Numbered from the stretch's first letter, positions 1-7,476 are shown. The stretch is 15,112 nucleotides of DNA from Bacteroidales bacterium (GCA_004553485.1 SFLG01000067.1:1-15112), one strand, 5' to 3'. Program-made: numbers and translations. Notes: generated by a model from the letters alone, not told the origin.

Positions 1-95
1 TTTCGGATCCCGTCAACAAGTGGCCCCAACGACTGCTTCTGACGTAACAGGGGTCAACTAATCAGGACAGAAACTAAAAACAGTCAACCTTTTTT
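1..95. mobile_element. Possible terminal remnant of an IS21-like element
   Basis: The motif GTCAAC occurs three times, at 12-17, 53-58 and 83-88, and GTGGCCCC follows the first copy. Repeated short motifs of this kind resemble the multiple terminal repeats that flank IS21-family elements in Bacteroidales; that resemblance is from memory and unchecked. No transposase is visible, and the element, if real, would extend left of the window. It could equally be ordinary intergenic DNA. Confidence 0.28.
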
Positions 96-156
96 GGGCA
101 GGCACAGTTTTTTTAATTAAGGGCATTAGAAATGTGATAATTGTATGAAGGGGGAA

Positions 157-324
157 GTATTGGCAAGCTGCGCTTGCGGTATTGGCGCTGCGCGGTAGGG
201 GGTATCAGAGCTATTAGAGTTATCAGAGTTATCAGAGTTATCAGAGGCCCAATCGGCCTGCCAACCTTGCAAGCCTCCGGCTTGCCAACACCGCGCCGCG
301 GGCTTGCCAATACCGCGCCGCAGG
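157..324. repeat. Composite inverted and direct repeat region
   Basis: A 30-base segment at 157-186, beginning GTATTGGCAAGC, recurs as an imperfect inverted copy at 284-313, with 22 of 30 positions matching. The right side also contains a 22-base tandem direct repeat, units 281-302 and 303-324, each CTTGCCAA(C/T)ACCGCGCCGC plus GGG or AGG (20 of 22 matching). The 9-base tandem array at 201-245 lies between the inverted copies, so single strands could fold into a large hairpin. I see no protein gene from 1 to 376; the open frames here are short and read through repeats. Confidence 0.7.
201..245. repeat. 9-bp tandem repeat array, five units
   Basis: Five consecutive 9-base units fit GNTATYAGA: GGTATCAGA, GCTATTAGA, then three identical GTTATCAGA. 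Related arrays occur at 6659-6685 in the same orientation and, with a looser match, at 506-550 in the opposite orientation. All three are intergenic. The function is unknown. Confidence 0.85.
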
Positions 325-337
325 TTTGCAGATAATT

Positions 338-370
338 AAAAAGCCACTCCCTGAAAGGGAATGGCTTTTT
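338..370 (-). terminator. Rho-independent terminator downstream of the tRNA
   Basis: Arms 338-352 and 356-370 pair around a 3-base loop. Read on the minus strand, the stem is continuous with one G-U wobble and ends in a run of five U. It begins 7 bases past the 3' end of the tRNA-like gene, so it probably terminates that transcript. The plus strand also ends in a T run with a single mismatch, so it could act in both directions. Confidence 0.8.
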
Positions 371-376
371 GCTTTG

Positions 377-442
<66 letters not shown>

Positions 443-505
443 AAAACTTAACATACTTTAACACAAGCCCCGCCCCCATAGCGCCATTTGAGGGGGTCCC
501 CTCGT

Positions 506-550
506 CCCAATTGGGCCAATTAGTCTAATTGGTCTAATTAGTCTAATGCC
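506..550. repeat. Palindrome and TCTAATNNN 9-bp repeats
   Basis: A perfect 10-base palindrome CCCAATTGGG (506-515) is followed by an inverted repeat, CCAATTA at 516-522 and TAATTGG at 526-532, with a 3-base loop. Overlapping it are three 9-base units starting TCTAAT, at 524-532, 533-541 and 542-550. These match the reverse complement of the array at 201-245 in their first six positions (TCTRAT). Apart from repeats and one hairpin, I see nothing else in the 246 bases between the tRNA-like gene and the carboxyltransferase stop codon. Confidence 0.65.
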
Positions 551-568
551 GATTGGGGGGGGGTATGG

Positions 569-599
569 CACAGGCCGGCGCGGTGGGCGTCGGCCTGTG
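569..599. other. GC-rich hairpin without a T tract
   Basis: CACAGGCCG at 569-577 pairs perfectly with CGGCCTGTG at 591-599 around a 13-base loop. It lies about 90 bases past the stop codon of the minus-strand carboxyltransferase and could mark the end of that transcript. Without a following T run it is not a canonical intrinsic terminator. Confidence 0.5.
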
Positions 600-635
600 T
601 GGTGGGATGTGAGGCCGGTGCCGCGGGGGCAACGG

Positions 636-695
636 CCGGGAGGTTATTCTATGAGATATTACTCTCCGGGAGGTTATTCTCCGGGAGGTTATTCA
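636..695. repeat. 15-bp tandem repeat spanning the carboxyltransferase stop codon
   Basis: Four 15-base units are present: 636-650, 651-665 (degenerate), 666-680 and 681-695. Three are nearly identical, CCGGGAGGTTATTC plus T or A. The last unit contains the stop codon of the minus-strand gene. Because 15 is a multiple of three, every unit, including the degenerate one, supplies an in-frame TAA on the minus strand (689-691, 674-676, 659-661, 644-646). Confidence 0.85.
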
Positions 696-2599
696 AATTC
701 TACGACGACGGCATCGGCGGCGACGGCCTGGCCGGGGTTGACGAAGATGCGCTTGACGGTGCCGGCTTTGTCGGCCTCAAGGTCGTTCTCCATCTTCATG
801 GCCTCGTAGATGAGTACGGTCTCGCCTTTCTTGACGGTGTCGCCGGGCTTAACCTTGATCTCGACGATGGTGCCGGGCATGGGCACTGTCAGGACGGGAC
901 CGGTGATGGGGGCGTTCATGTCCACTTTTGCCTCGGCGGCAGCTTCGGCGGCAGCGGGAGCCTCGGTGGCCTTCTTGGCGTCGTACTCCTCCTTGCGGCG
1001 TTTGCGCAGGTATGTGTTGGCGACGTTGGGGAGCAGCTCGAGCAGCAGGGCCTCCTCGTTGTTCTTAGCGAGTTTGACGCCGCCGAATTCGGCCAGCTCG
1101 GGGTTCTCGGGACGCTTGTAGGTGGTGGTGTCGTAAGCCACTTCGACGGGGCTGCCGGTGATTTTCTCGCGGAATTCGGCCTTGACGGGCACGGGGGTGT
1201 GGCCGTACTCACCCTTGACGAGGGCGGTGAACTCGTTGGACTTGGTGGAGTAGTCGGGACGGCCGCTTGCGCGGTCGATGGCTACCATCACGGCCTGCGA
1301 GCCGACGATCTGGCTTGTGGGTGTTACCAGGGGCACCAGACCGGCGTCGCGGCGAACCATGGGGATGAGCTTCATCGCTGCTTCCAGCTTGTCCGAGGCG
1401 TTGAGGGCCTTGAGCTGTGCAACCATGTTGGAGTACATGCCGCCGGGGACCTCGGCGTTCTTGACGAGCTCGTTGGGCTTGGGGAAGCCGAAGTAGGCCT
1501 CGATGGCGTGGCAGGCGTCGAGCAGGGTGTCGTAGTCGGCGGCCTTGGCGGCGGCTACGGCGCGGTCGAGCTGAGCCTCGATGTCGGCGGGGAGCTTGTC
1601 CTTGAGGGGGTCGAAGGCCTTGGGGAAGTGGTCTTTGTTCATGTCGAAGGCGGCGAGGCTCTCGCGGGCACCACGCAGGTGGTCGCGGATTTCGCCTACG
1701 GCCTCCATGTTCACCTCAAGCTTTACGCCGAGTTTCTGGCAGAAGAGGTAGACCAGCTCGATGGAGGGAGCGGCCGAGCCTCCGCCGAACCACCAGATGT
1801 TGGTGTCGAGGATGTCGACACCGTTGATGATTGCCATCACCGACGAAGCCAGGCCGTAGCCGGGTGTGCAGTGGGTGTGGAAGTCGACGGGGACCTTCAC
1901 CTCCTGTTTGAGGCGGCCGATGATGTCGGCGGCGCGCTGGGGAGTAACCAGGCCGGCCATGTCCTTGAGGGTGATGATCTTGGCGCCGAGGGCCTCCATG
2001 GCCTTGGCCTTCTCGACGAAGTATTCGGTGGTGAAGATCTTCTCGGGCTCGGGATCCTGTACCTCGATGGTCTCGGTCTTTTTGATGAGGCCGAAGAACG
2101 ACTTCTTCTCGATGGTCTCGGTGTGCGTGGTGGGCACGTACTTGGGATCGACGGTGTAGCATACGGCGCCGTCGGCGATGCCGCCCAGACCGTTGATGAG
2201 CTTAATCGACTCCTTGACATTGTCGATGTCGTTGAGGGCGTCGAAGATACGCATCACGTTAAGGCCGTTCTTGATTGCCTCCTCGTAGAAGCCTTTGAGG
2301 ACGAAGTCGGGGTAGGGTTTGTATCCGAACAGGTTGCGGCCGCGCGAGAGGGCGGACAGCAGGCTCTTGCCCTTCATGGTCTCGGAGATGGTGCGGAGGC
2401 GTGTCCAGGGGCTCTCGTCGAGATAGCGCATCACCGAGTCGGGGACGGCGCCGCCCCAGACTTCCATGATGTAGAAGCCGGCATTTTCGTAGTAAGGGAG
2501 CAGCTTGTCTATCTCGGCCTGGCTCAGGCGAGTAGCGAACAACGACTGCTGACCGTCACGCAGGGTGAGGTCGCGGATTTTCAGTTTGCGGTTTGCCAT
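689..2599 (-). CDS. oadA: Biotin-dependent carboxyltransferase, OadA/PycB type
   Basis: The 636-residue protein has a carboxyltransferase TIM barrel followed by an Ala-rich linker and a biotinyl domain. Members of this family move a carboxyl group between carboxybiotin and an oxoacid, as in oxaloacetate decarboxylase or the B subunit of two-part pyruvate carboxylase. Visible landmarks are TLRDGQQS (residues 12-19, metal-ligand Asp15), the lysine of LKDMAG (Lys212, the carboxylated lysine of the family), the HTH metal pair His241/His243, VTPTSQIVG near 425, KGEYGHTP near 462, and the biotin site EAMKMEN with Lys602. Residues about 153-188 look like an insert relative to Klebsiella OadA, as I recall it. 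No biotin carboxylase or membrane OadB/OadG gene lies beside it, so the partner is elsewhere and oxaloacetate decarboxylase versus pyruvate carboxylase cannot be settled here. The symbol names the family. Start ATG follows an AT-rich leader; the stop lies in a 15-bp repeat. Confidence 0.9.
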   Translation of the reverse strand: MANRKLKIRDLTLRDGQQSLFATRLSQAEIDKLLPYYENAGFYIMEVWGGAVPDSVMRYLDESPWTRLRTISETMKGKSLLSALSRGRNLFGYKPYPDFVLKGFYEEAIKNGLNVMRIFDALNDIDNVKESIKLINGLGGIADGAVCYTVDPKYVPTTHTETIEKKSFFGLIKKTETIEVQDPEPEKIFTTEYFVEKAKAMEALGAKIITLKDMAGLVTPQRAADIIGRLKQEVKVPVDFHTHCTPGYGLASSVMAIINGVDILDTNIWWFGGGSAAPSIELVYLFCQKLGVKLEVNMEAVGEIRDHLRGARESLAAFDMNKDHFPKAFDPLKDKLPADIEAQLDRAVAAAKAADYDTLLDACHAIEAYFGFPKPNELVKNAEVPGGMYSNMVAQLKALNASDKLEAAMKLIPMVRRDAGLVPLVTPTSQIVGSQAVMVAIDRASGRPDYSTKSNEFTALVKGEYGHTPVPVKAEFREKITGSPVEVAYDTTTYKRPENPELAEFGGVKLAKNNEEALLLELLPNVANTYLRKRRKEEYDAKKATEAPAAAEAAAEAKVDMNAPITGPVLTVPMPGTIVEIKVKPGDTVKKGETVLIYEAMKMENDLEADKAGTVKRIFVNPGQAVAADAVVVEFE

Positions 2600-2738
2600 A
2601 GGTAAATGGTTTTGTTGTGTTTTTTAATGGAATTTTCGATAGGGATGTCGCCGTACATCCTGCGAGGGAAAGGCGGCGTAAACATAGATGTTATGTGTGT
2701 GCCCGGTTAACGTTTGGCAACATTTGCGGGAACAGTCG

Positions 2739-2746
2739 CAAAGTTA
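2739..2746 (-). promoter_or_regulatory. Candidate Bacteroidetes -7 box for the carboxyltransferase gene
   Basis: The minus strand reads TAACTTTG, an exact match to the Bacteroidetes primary sigma -7 consensus TAnnTTTG. It would give a leader of roughly 130 bases. I could not find a clear TTTG -33 box at the expected spacing, so it is a candidate only. Confidence 0.4.
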
Positions 2747-2801
2747 TTGTATTTTTTTTGAAATAAAGAATTTTTTCTGTATTTTTTTGCCAAAAAATCA
2801 G

Positions 2802-2809
2802 TAAATTTG
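2802..2809 (+). promoter_or_regulatory. Candidate Bacteroidetes -7 box for the PHP phosphatase gene
   Basis: TAAATTTG matches TAnnTTTG exactly. A TTTG lies upstream at 2786-2789, but the 12-base spacing is shorter than the usual 19 or so for the -33 box. The implied leader is about 125 bases. Confidence 0.42.
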
Positions 2810-2941
2810 TACCCGAGTTGCCCGCAAAGAGGCCGTCCGGGGCGCTGCCGCGGAGGGTGAACATTGCGCCCGGCACTACGTTATATATTATTAGTTCTAA
2901 TATAAAGCGCTGTAACACAGCCTGTAAAATATTTTTCCAGC

Positions 2942-3697
2942 ATGTTCAGTTTTTTTAGCCGTTCAAAAGGCGCGGGCCAGCTGTGGTTCGAGACCGATAT
3001 ACACTGCCACGTCATCCCCGGCGTTGACGACGGATGCCCCGACGCCGATGCCTCGCTGGAGGTGATAAGCCGTATGCATGACCTGGGTCTGCGCCGCATA
3101 ATAGCGTCGCCGCACGTCACCGAGGTCACCTTTGAAAACGACCGGTCGACCCTCGAGCCGGCCTACCGCACGCTACTGGACAAGATGAAGGCCGAGGGCG
3201 GGCTGGACGACATGGAGGTGTTCTACTCGTCCGAAAACCGCATCGACGGCCTATTCACCGACAACTTCGACAAAGGCAGCCTGATAACCGTTCCCGTCAA
3301 CGACGACAAGTACGTCCTTATCGAGAATGCCTTTGTGCAGGAGCCGTGGGACCTGGACAACACCATCTTCCAGCTTAAGGTGCGCGGCTTCAGCCCCATC
3401 CTGGTGCACCCCGAGCGGTTTATCTACTACCACGAGCGCCCCGAGCGCCTCGCCCAGCTCCACGCCAACGTCCCGTTCCAGATCAACGTGCTCAGTCTGG
3501 CCGGGTACTACGGCAAACAGATACGCAAATTCGCCGAGTCGCTTATCGACAAAGGCTTTGTCGACTACCTCGGCACCGACATACACAACGTCCGCCATAC
3601 CGAGTCAATCGCCGAATACCTCAAGTCGTCCCAGTCGGCGCGCGACGCCCGCGCGCTGTCCGGCATCCTCAACGACAGGGTCTTCGGCAAAAGATAA
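2942..3697 (+). CDS. PHP-domain tyrosine-protein phosphatase, CpsB/YwqE type
   Basis: This 251-residue protein fits the PHP-fold tyrosine phosphatases (CpsB, CapC, YwqE), metal-dependent enzymes that remove phosphate from tyrosine kinases controlling capsule and exopolysaccharide assembly. The metal-binding motifs are visible: DIHCHVIPGVDDG (His21, His23), SPH (His58), HPER (His156) and GTDIHN (Asp213, His215). There is no signal peptide, so it should act in the cytoplasm. Length is typical of the family. The partner BY-kinase and the polysaccharide locus are not in the window, so it is an orphan copy here. It starts with ATG after a long AT-rich leader, and 89 bases separate it from the topoisomerase gene, so co-transcription is possible but unproven. 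Family assignment is firm; the substrate is unknown. Confidence 0.88.
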   Translation: MFSFFSRSKGAGQLWFETDIHCHVIPGVDDGCPDADASLEVISRMHDLGLRRIIASPHVTEVTFENDRSTLEPAYRTLLDKMKAEGGLDDMEVFYSSENRIDGLFTDNFDKGSLITVPVNDDKYVLIENAFVQEPWDLDNTIFQLKVRGFSPILVHPERFIYYHERPERLAQLHANVPFQINVLSLAGYYGKQIRKFAESLIDKGFVDYLGTDIHNVRHTESIAEYLKSSQSARDARALSGILNDRVFGKR

Positions 3698-3786
3698 AAA
3701 CCAATTATTAAAATCACCTCAACGACCCTTTGCACAGCGATACAGTTCGGCGACAAGGTGTGTCGCGGGGGTCAGAATATTTGTAA

Positions 3787-6657
3787 ATGAGCAAGGAAAA
3801 TCCTGACGAAGAGAAAGATCTCCGTGGCAAAAACGCAATGGAGAACGACGGTGTGATAGCCGAAGAGCAGGCTGCCGCCGCCGAGGCCGAGGATACCGTC
3901 ACCGAAGAGGGCCAGGCCGCCGAGGCCGTCGACGGCGATACGCCCGAGATGGAGCCGGTGGACGGCACTGCCGACGGGTCCGCCGACGGTGATGCCGACG
4001 AGCCGGGCCACATTTCGGCCCTGCCGTACGTCAGCGGCGGCACACCGCCCCGGCATCTGCTGCAGGGAATGTACCAGAACTGGTTTCTCGAATACGCCTC
4101 GTACGTCATCCTCGAGCGCGCCGTGCCGCACCTCGAGGACGGCCTGAAGCCCGTGCAGCGCCGCATCCTGCACACCATGAAGACCCTCGACGACGGCCGC
4201 TTCAACAAGGTGGCCAACATCGTCGGCGCCACCATGCAGTACCACCCTCACGGCGACGCGTCGATCAACGACGCCCTCGTGCAGTTGGGTCAGAAAGACC
4301 TGCTGGTGGAGACACAGGGTAACTGGGGCAATATCCTCACCGGAGCCCCGGCGGCTGCCGGCCGTTACATCGAGGCACGCCTGTCGCAGTTTGCCCTCGA
4401 CGTCCTATACAGCCCCAAGGTGACCGACTGGATGCTCAGCTACGACGGCCGCAAGAACGAGCCCGTCACCCTCCCCGCAAAGTTCCCGCTGCTGCTGGCA
4501 CAGGGGGCCGAAGGCATCGCCGTGGGCCTTTCGTCGAAAATCCTGCCGCATAACTTCAACGAGATTCTCGACGCCGCCGTGGCATACCTCCACGGCGAGG
4601 AGTTCGCGCTATATCCCGACTTCGTCACCGGCGGCATGATTGACGTGTCGCGCTACAACGACGGCGCCCGCGGCGGCTCGCTGCAGATACGCGCCAAAAT
4701 AGAGAAGGTGGACAACCGCACCCTCGCCATCACCGAAATTCCGTATGGCAAGACCACCAACACCCTCATCGCCTCCATCATCCAGGCCATGGAGAAGGGC
4801 AAAATCAAGGTGCGCAACATCGAAAACCTCACCGCGCGCGAGCCGCGCATCATCATCCATCTGCAGCCCGGCACGTCGTCGGACAAGACCATCGACGCCC
4901 TCTACGCTTTCACCGACTGCCAGGTCAAGATTTCGCCCAACTGCTGCATCATCGAGGACCGCAAGCCGCGCTTTGTCTCGGTGAGCGACGTGTTGCGCAG
5001 CTCGGTGGAGCATACACGCGAGATTTTGCGCCGCGAGCTGGAGATAGAGCTTGGCGAGGTGCGCGAGATGCTGTTCTTTGCAAGTCTCGAGCGCTACTTT
5101 ATCGAAAAGCGCATCTACAAGGCCAAGGAATATGAGCAGGCTCCCGACATGGACGCCGCCGTTGCTTATGTCGACTCGCGTCTTGAGCCGATAAAGAAAA
5201 AGCTGCTGCGCGAGGTCACCCGCGACGACATCCTGCGCCTGTTCGAGATAAAGATGAAGCGCATCCTCAAGTTCAGCTCGGACGACGCCGACCGCCTCAT
5301 CGCCGGCTACAACGACCGCATTGCCGACATTCAGGACAAAATCGAGCACATCACCGAGTTCACCGTCGAGTGGTACCGCGGGCTGAAGAAGAAGTACGGC
5401 GAGAACTACCCGCGCCACACCATTCTGCGCAGCTTCAACTCCATCGAGGCCGCCACCGTCGCCGAGGCCAACGAGAAGCTCTACATCGACCGCAACGAGG
5501 GCTTCATCGGCACGGCGCTGAAAAAGGACGGCGACACCGAATATCTGATGAATGTCTCGTCGCTCGACGACATCATCATCTTCTACAAGGACGGCCGCTA
5601 CAAGGTCGTGCGCGTGGCCGAAAAGCTCTTTGTGGGCAAGAACGTGCTCTATGTGGGCGTGTTCAAGCGCAACGACAACCGCACGCACTACAACGTTATC
5701 TACCAGAACGGCAAGGGCGGCGCATACTACATGAAGCGCTTCATAGTCACCGGCGTCACCCGCGACAAGGAGTACAATGTCACCCAGGACCGCCCCGACA
5801 ACCGTGTCCCCGGCAGCCGCGTGGTGTGGTTCTCGGCCAACCCCAACGGCGAGGCCGAGGTGGTGCGCGTGACGCTCAAGCCCAAGCTGAGGCTGAAAAC
5901 GCTGCAGTTTGACGTTGACTTTGGCGAGCTGCGTGCCAAGAACCGCGCGTCGATGGGCAACCTTGTCACCAAGAACGAGGTGCACCGCTTCTCGCTCAAG
6001 GAGAAGGGCACGTCGACCCTGGGAGGCCGTAAGGTGTGGTTCGACTGGGACGTGCTGCGCCTCAACTACGACGGCCGCGGCGAGCTGCTGGGCGAGTTCC
6101 AGGGCGACGACCGTATCCTGGTAATCCTCAAGGACGGCACTTACTACACCTCCACCTACGAGGCCACGAACCACTACGAGGACAATATCCTGCGCATCGA
6201 GAAATTCCGCCCGGGGCACATCTTCACCGTTCTGCTCTACGACGCCGACAACCAGGACTATCCGTATATGAAGAGGTTTGTCTTCGAGCCTTCGGTAAGG
6301 AAGCAGCGCTGGCTGGGCGAAAATCCCGCCAACCGGCTGATAGCGCTGTCTGACCATGCCGGCGCGCGCTTCGAGATAAGCTTCGGCGGCGGCGACAGTT
6401 TCCGCGAGCCTATGACAGTCGATGCCGCGACGTTCATCGCCGTCAAGTCCATCAAGGCCAAGGGCAAACGCCTCACTACCTATACCTTGGGCACTGTCAC
6501 CGAGCTTGAGCCCGACACGGCGGTGGTCGAGGACCAGGCCGTGGCCGAGGCGACCGTCAACGGCGACGGCGAGGGCGGCGTGGAGCCCGAGCCCGACCGC
6601 CCCGACGACGAGGTGCGCGACGAAATCACCGGCCAGAAACGCCTCTTCGACGAATAA
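3787..6657 (+). CDS. parC: DNA topoisomerase IV subunit A
   Basis: The 956-residue protein is a type IIA topoisomerase A subunit, the DNA-cleaving half of topoisomerase IV, which decatenates daughter chromosomes with ParE. The core begins near residue 92 (LLQGMYQNWFLEYASYVILE) and runs through the winged-helix region with YHPHGDASIND and the catalytic tyrosine in GRYIEARLS (Tyr194). It continues through the tower and coiled-coil region to a C-terminal beta-propeller-like domain. I see no GyrA box (QRRGGKG), which favours ParC over GyrA. Two acidic low-complexity tails are unusual: residues 1-75, rich in Glu, Asp and Ala, and about 915-945. ATG 3787 keeps the long N-terminal tail; internal Met18 or Met55 would shorten it. 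ParE is not in the window. A 9-bp repeat begins directly after the stop codon. Confidence 0.93.
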   Translation: MSKENPDEEKDLRGKNAMENDGVIAEEQAAAAEAEDTVTEEGQAAEAVDGDTPEMEPVDGTADGSADGDADEPGHISALPYVSGGTPPRHLLQGMYQNWFLEYASYVILERAVPHLEDGLKPVQRRILHTMKTLDDGRFNKVANIVGATMQYHPHGDASINDALVQLGQKDLLVETQGNWGNILTGAPAAAGRYIEARLSQFALDVLYSPKVTDWMLSYDGRKNEPVTLPAKFPLLLAQGAEGIAVGLSSKILPHNFNEILDAAVAYLHGEEFALYPDFVTGGMIDVSRYNDGARGGSLQIRAKIEKVDNRTLAITEIPYGKTTNTLIASIIQAMEKGKIKVRNIENLTAREPRIIIHLQPGTSSDKTIDALYAFTDCQVKISPNCCIIEDRKPRFVSVSDVLRSSVEHTREILRRELEIELGEVREMLFFASLERYFIEKRIYKAKEYEQAPDMDAAVAYVDSRLEPIKKKLLREVTRDDILRLFEIKMKRILKFSSDDADRLIAGYNDRIADIQDKIEHITEFTVEWYRGLKKKYGENYPRHTILRSFNSIEAATVAEANEKLYIDRNEGFIGTALKKDGDTEYLMNVSSLDDIIIFYKDGRYKVVRVAEKLFVGKNVLYVGVFKRNDNRTHYNVIYQNGKGGAYYMKRFIVTGVTRDKEYNVTQDRPDNRVPGSRVVWFSANPNGEAEVVRVTLKPKLRLKTLQFDVDFGELRAKNRASMGNLVTKNEVHRFSLKEKGTSTLGGRKVWFDWDVLRLNYDGRGELLGEFQGDDRILVILKDGTYYTSTYEATNHYEDNILRIEKFRPGHIFTVLLYDADNQDYPYMKRFVFEPSVRKQRWLGENPANRLIALSDHAGARFEISFGGGDSFREPMTVDAATFIAVKSIKAKGKRLTTYTLGTVTELEPDTAVVEDQAVAEATVNGDGEGGVEPEPDRPDDEVRDEITGQKRLFDE

Positions 6658-6658
6658 G

Positions 6659-6685
6659 GATATCAGAGGTATTAGAGCTGTCAGA
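6659..6685. repeat. 9-bp tandem repeat directly after parC
   Basis: Three units, GATATCAGA, GGTATTAGA and GCTGTCAGA, fit GNTRTYAGA and match the array at 201-245. A further partial unit follows, then a CTTG/GCAAGCCTGC stretch that recalls the sequence after the first array. The repeat begins one base past the parC stop codon and fills much of the 67-base gap to the next gene. Confidence 0.75.
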
Positions 6686-6724
6686 GGTGTCTTGGGCAAG
6701 CCTGCAACACAAAAATTTACTGTT

Positions 6725-7476
6725 ATGCGAAAACTACTGATGGCGTTGTGCCTGGTGTCCGCTATGGCGGCTCAGGCCCGCGGAGTGGACGGCACCGGTG
6801 ACAGTGTGCCGCAGCCTAAGCCTCTGCACCCCGTGCTGTCGGCGTATATGGCTGAGGTGGGCTCGGCACATCTTGCCGACACTTACCTGACGCCGCTGCG
6901 GTACTCAGGTATGCACTACGGCCTGGCCTACGAGCGTATGCAGGCGATGAAGGCGTCGCCCGAAAACTGGATCATGCAGCTTGATGTTCGCGTCGACGTC
7001 GACCGCGTCCTCAACAACCCCACGCGCAACGCCGTGATGTGGAACGCCAATGTCGACCTGCGCTGGGCGGCTATGCGCCGCTGGCAGACGCCCGCGGCAT
7101 AGCGTCGTACCCGGTCACGATAGGACGGCTGCCGGTGGTGTTCCGCTACGAGGTCTCGCTGCCGGTGACGGGCGCCTTCTTCGCTCCCGACTACGGCCAG
7201 CTGTACTATGAGATTTGGCTGGGCGAGCGGTCGGGTCTGTGTCGCGCCGCCTGGTGGGGCAATTACTTTGATATGGACAATCTGCTCACGGCAGACCTGC
7301 GCCTGGGCGGAACGACACTGCGCCTGGGTTATCGCAACCATATAATCTCGACAAAGGCCTCCGACATTGTGTCGCGGCGTATCACCCACGCCTTTGTGAT
7401 AGGCATTGCCACCGAGTGGCTGTCGCTGTCGCCGCGCTACAGGCAGGATGTCCCCATCGTTTCACCGCTATACTGA
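6725..7476 (+). pseudogene. Frameshifted secreted protein, possibly DUF3316-like
   Basis: The first half opens at ATG 6725 with a signal peptide (MRKLLMALCLVSAMAAQARG) and runs 125 residues to a TAG at 7100-7102. The reading then resumes in the preceding frame, from about 7095 to the TGA at 7474-7476, with residues such as IGRLPVVFRYEVSLPV, DYGQLYYEIWLGE and WWGNYFDMDNLLTADLRLGG. The two halves look like one Bacteroidales periplasmic or outer-membrane protein, which I tentatively recall as the DUF3316 family. The joined length of about 250 residues seems short: a Gly-rich middle part appears to be missing, so a deletion as well as a frameshift is likely. It lies 67 bases after parC and 7 bases before the S41 gene. 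Function is unknown, and a sequencing error is possible. Confidence 0.65.

Larger units (their letters stand above)
2600..2941. other. Divergent intergenic leader region
   Basis: This 342-base AT-rich gap separates two divergently transcribed genes and contains no credible protein gene. It holds one -7-like box for each direction (2739-2746 minus, 2802-2809 plus). It also has a small hairpin in the leader of the minus-strand gene (GGATGT 2643-2648 with ACATCC 2655-2660), a short inverted repeat AACAT-AG-ATGTT at 2681-2692, and another (TATTAG-TT-CTAATA) near 2890-2903, about 40 bases before the plus-strand gene. None matches a riboswitch that I recognise. Confidence 0.6.

Noticed and set aside
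201..324. CRISPR-like array
   Set aside because: Units are 9 or 22 bases with no spacers of regular length, and no cas genes are present.
141..335. Open frame with IRVIRVIR repeats in the first 400 bases
   Set aside because: The peptide repeat is only the translation of the 9-bp DNA array and lacks any other coding sign.
599..2605. Long plus-strand open frame of 668 codons opposite the carboxyltransferase
   Set aside because: It is a GC-rich codon-bias shadow: Gly, Leu and Val rich, with no recognisable motif, while the opposite strand has clear catalytic and biotin motifs.
4609..6699. Long minus-strand open frame of 696 codons opposite parC
   Set aside because: Same shadow effect; the composition is Val, Ala, Leu and His rich with no domain, and parC on the other strand is unmistakable.
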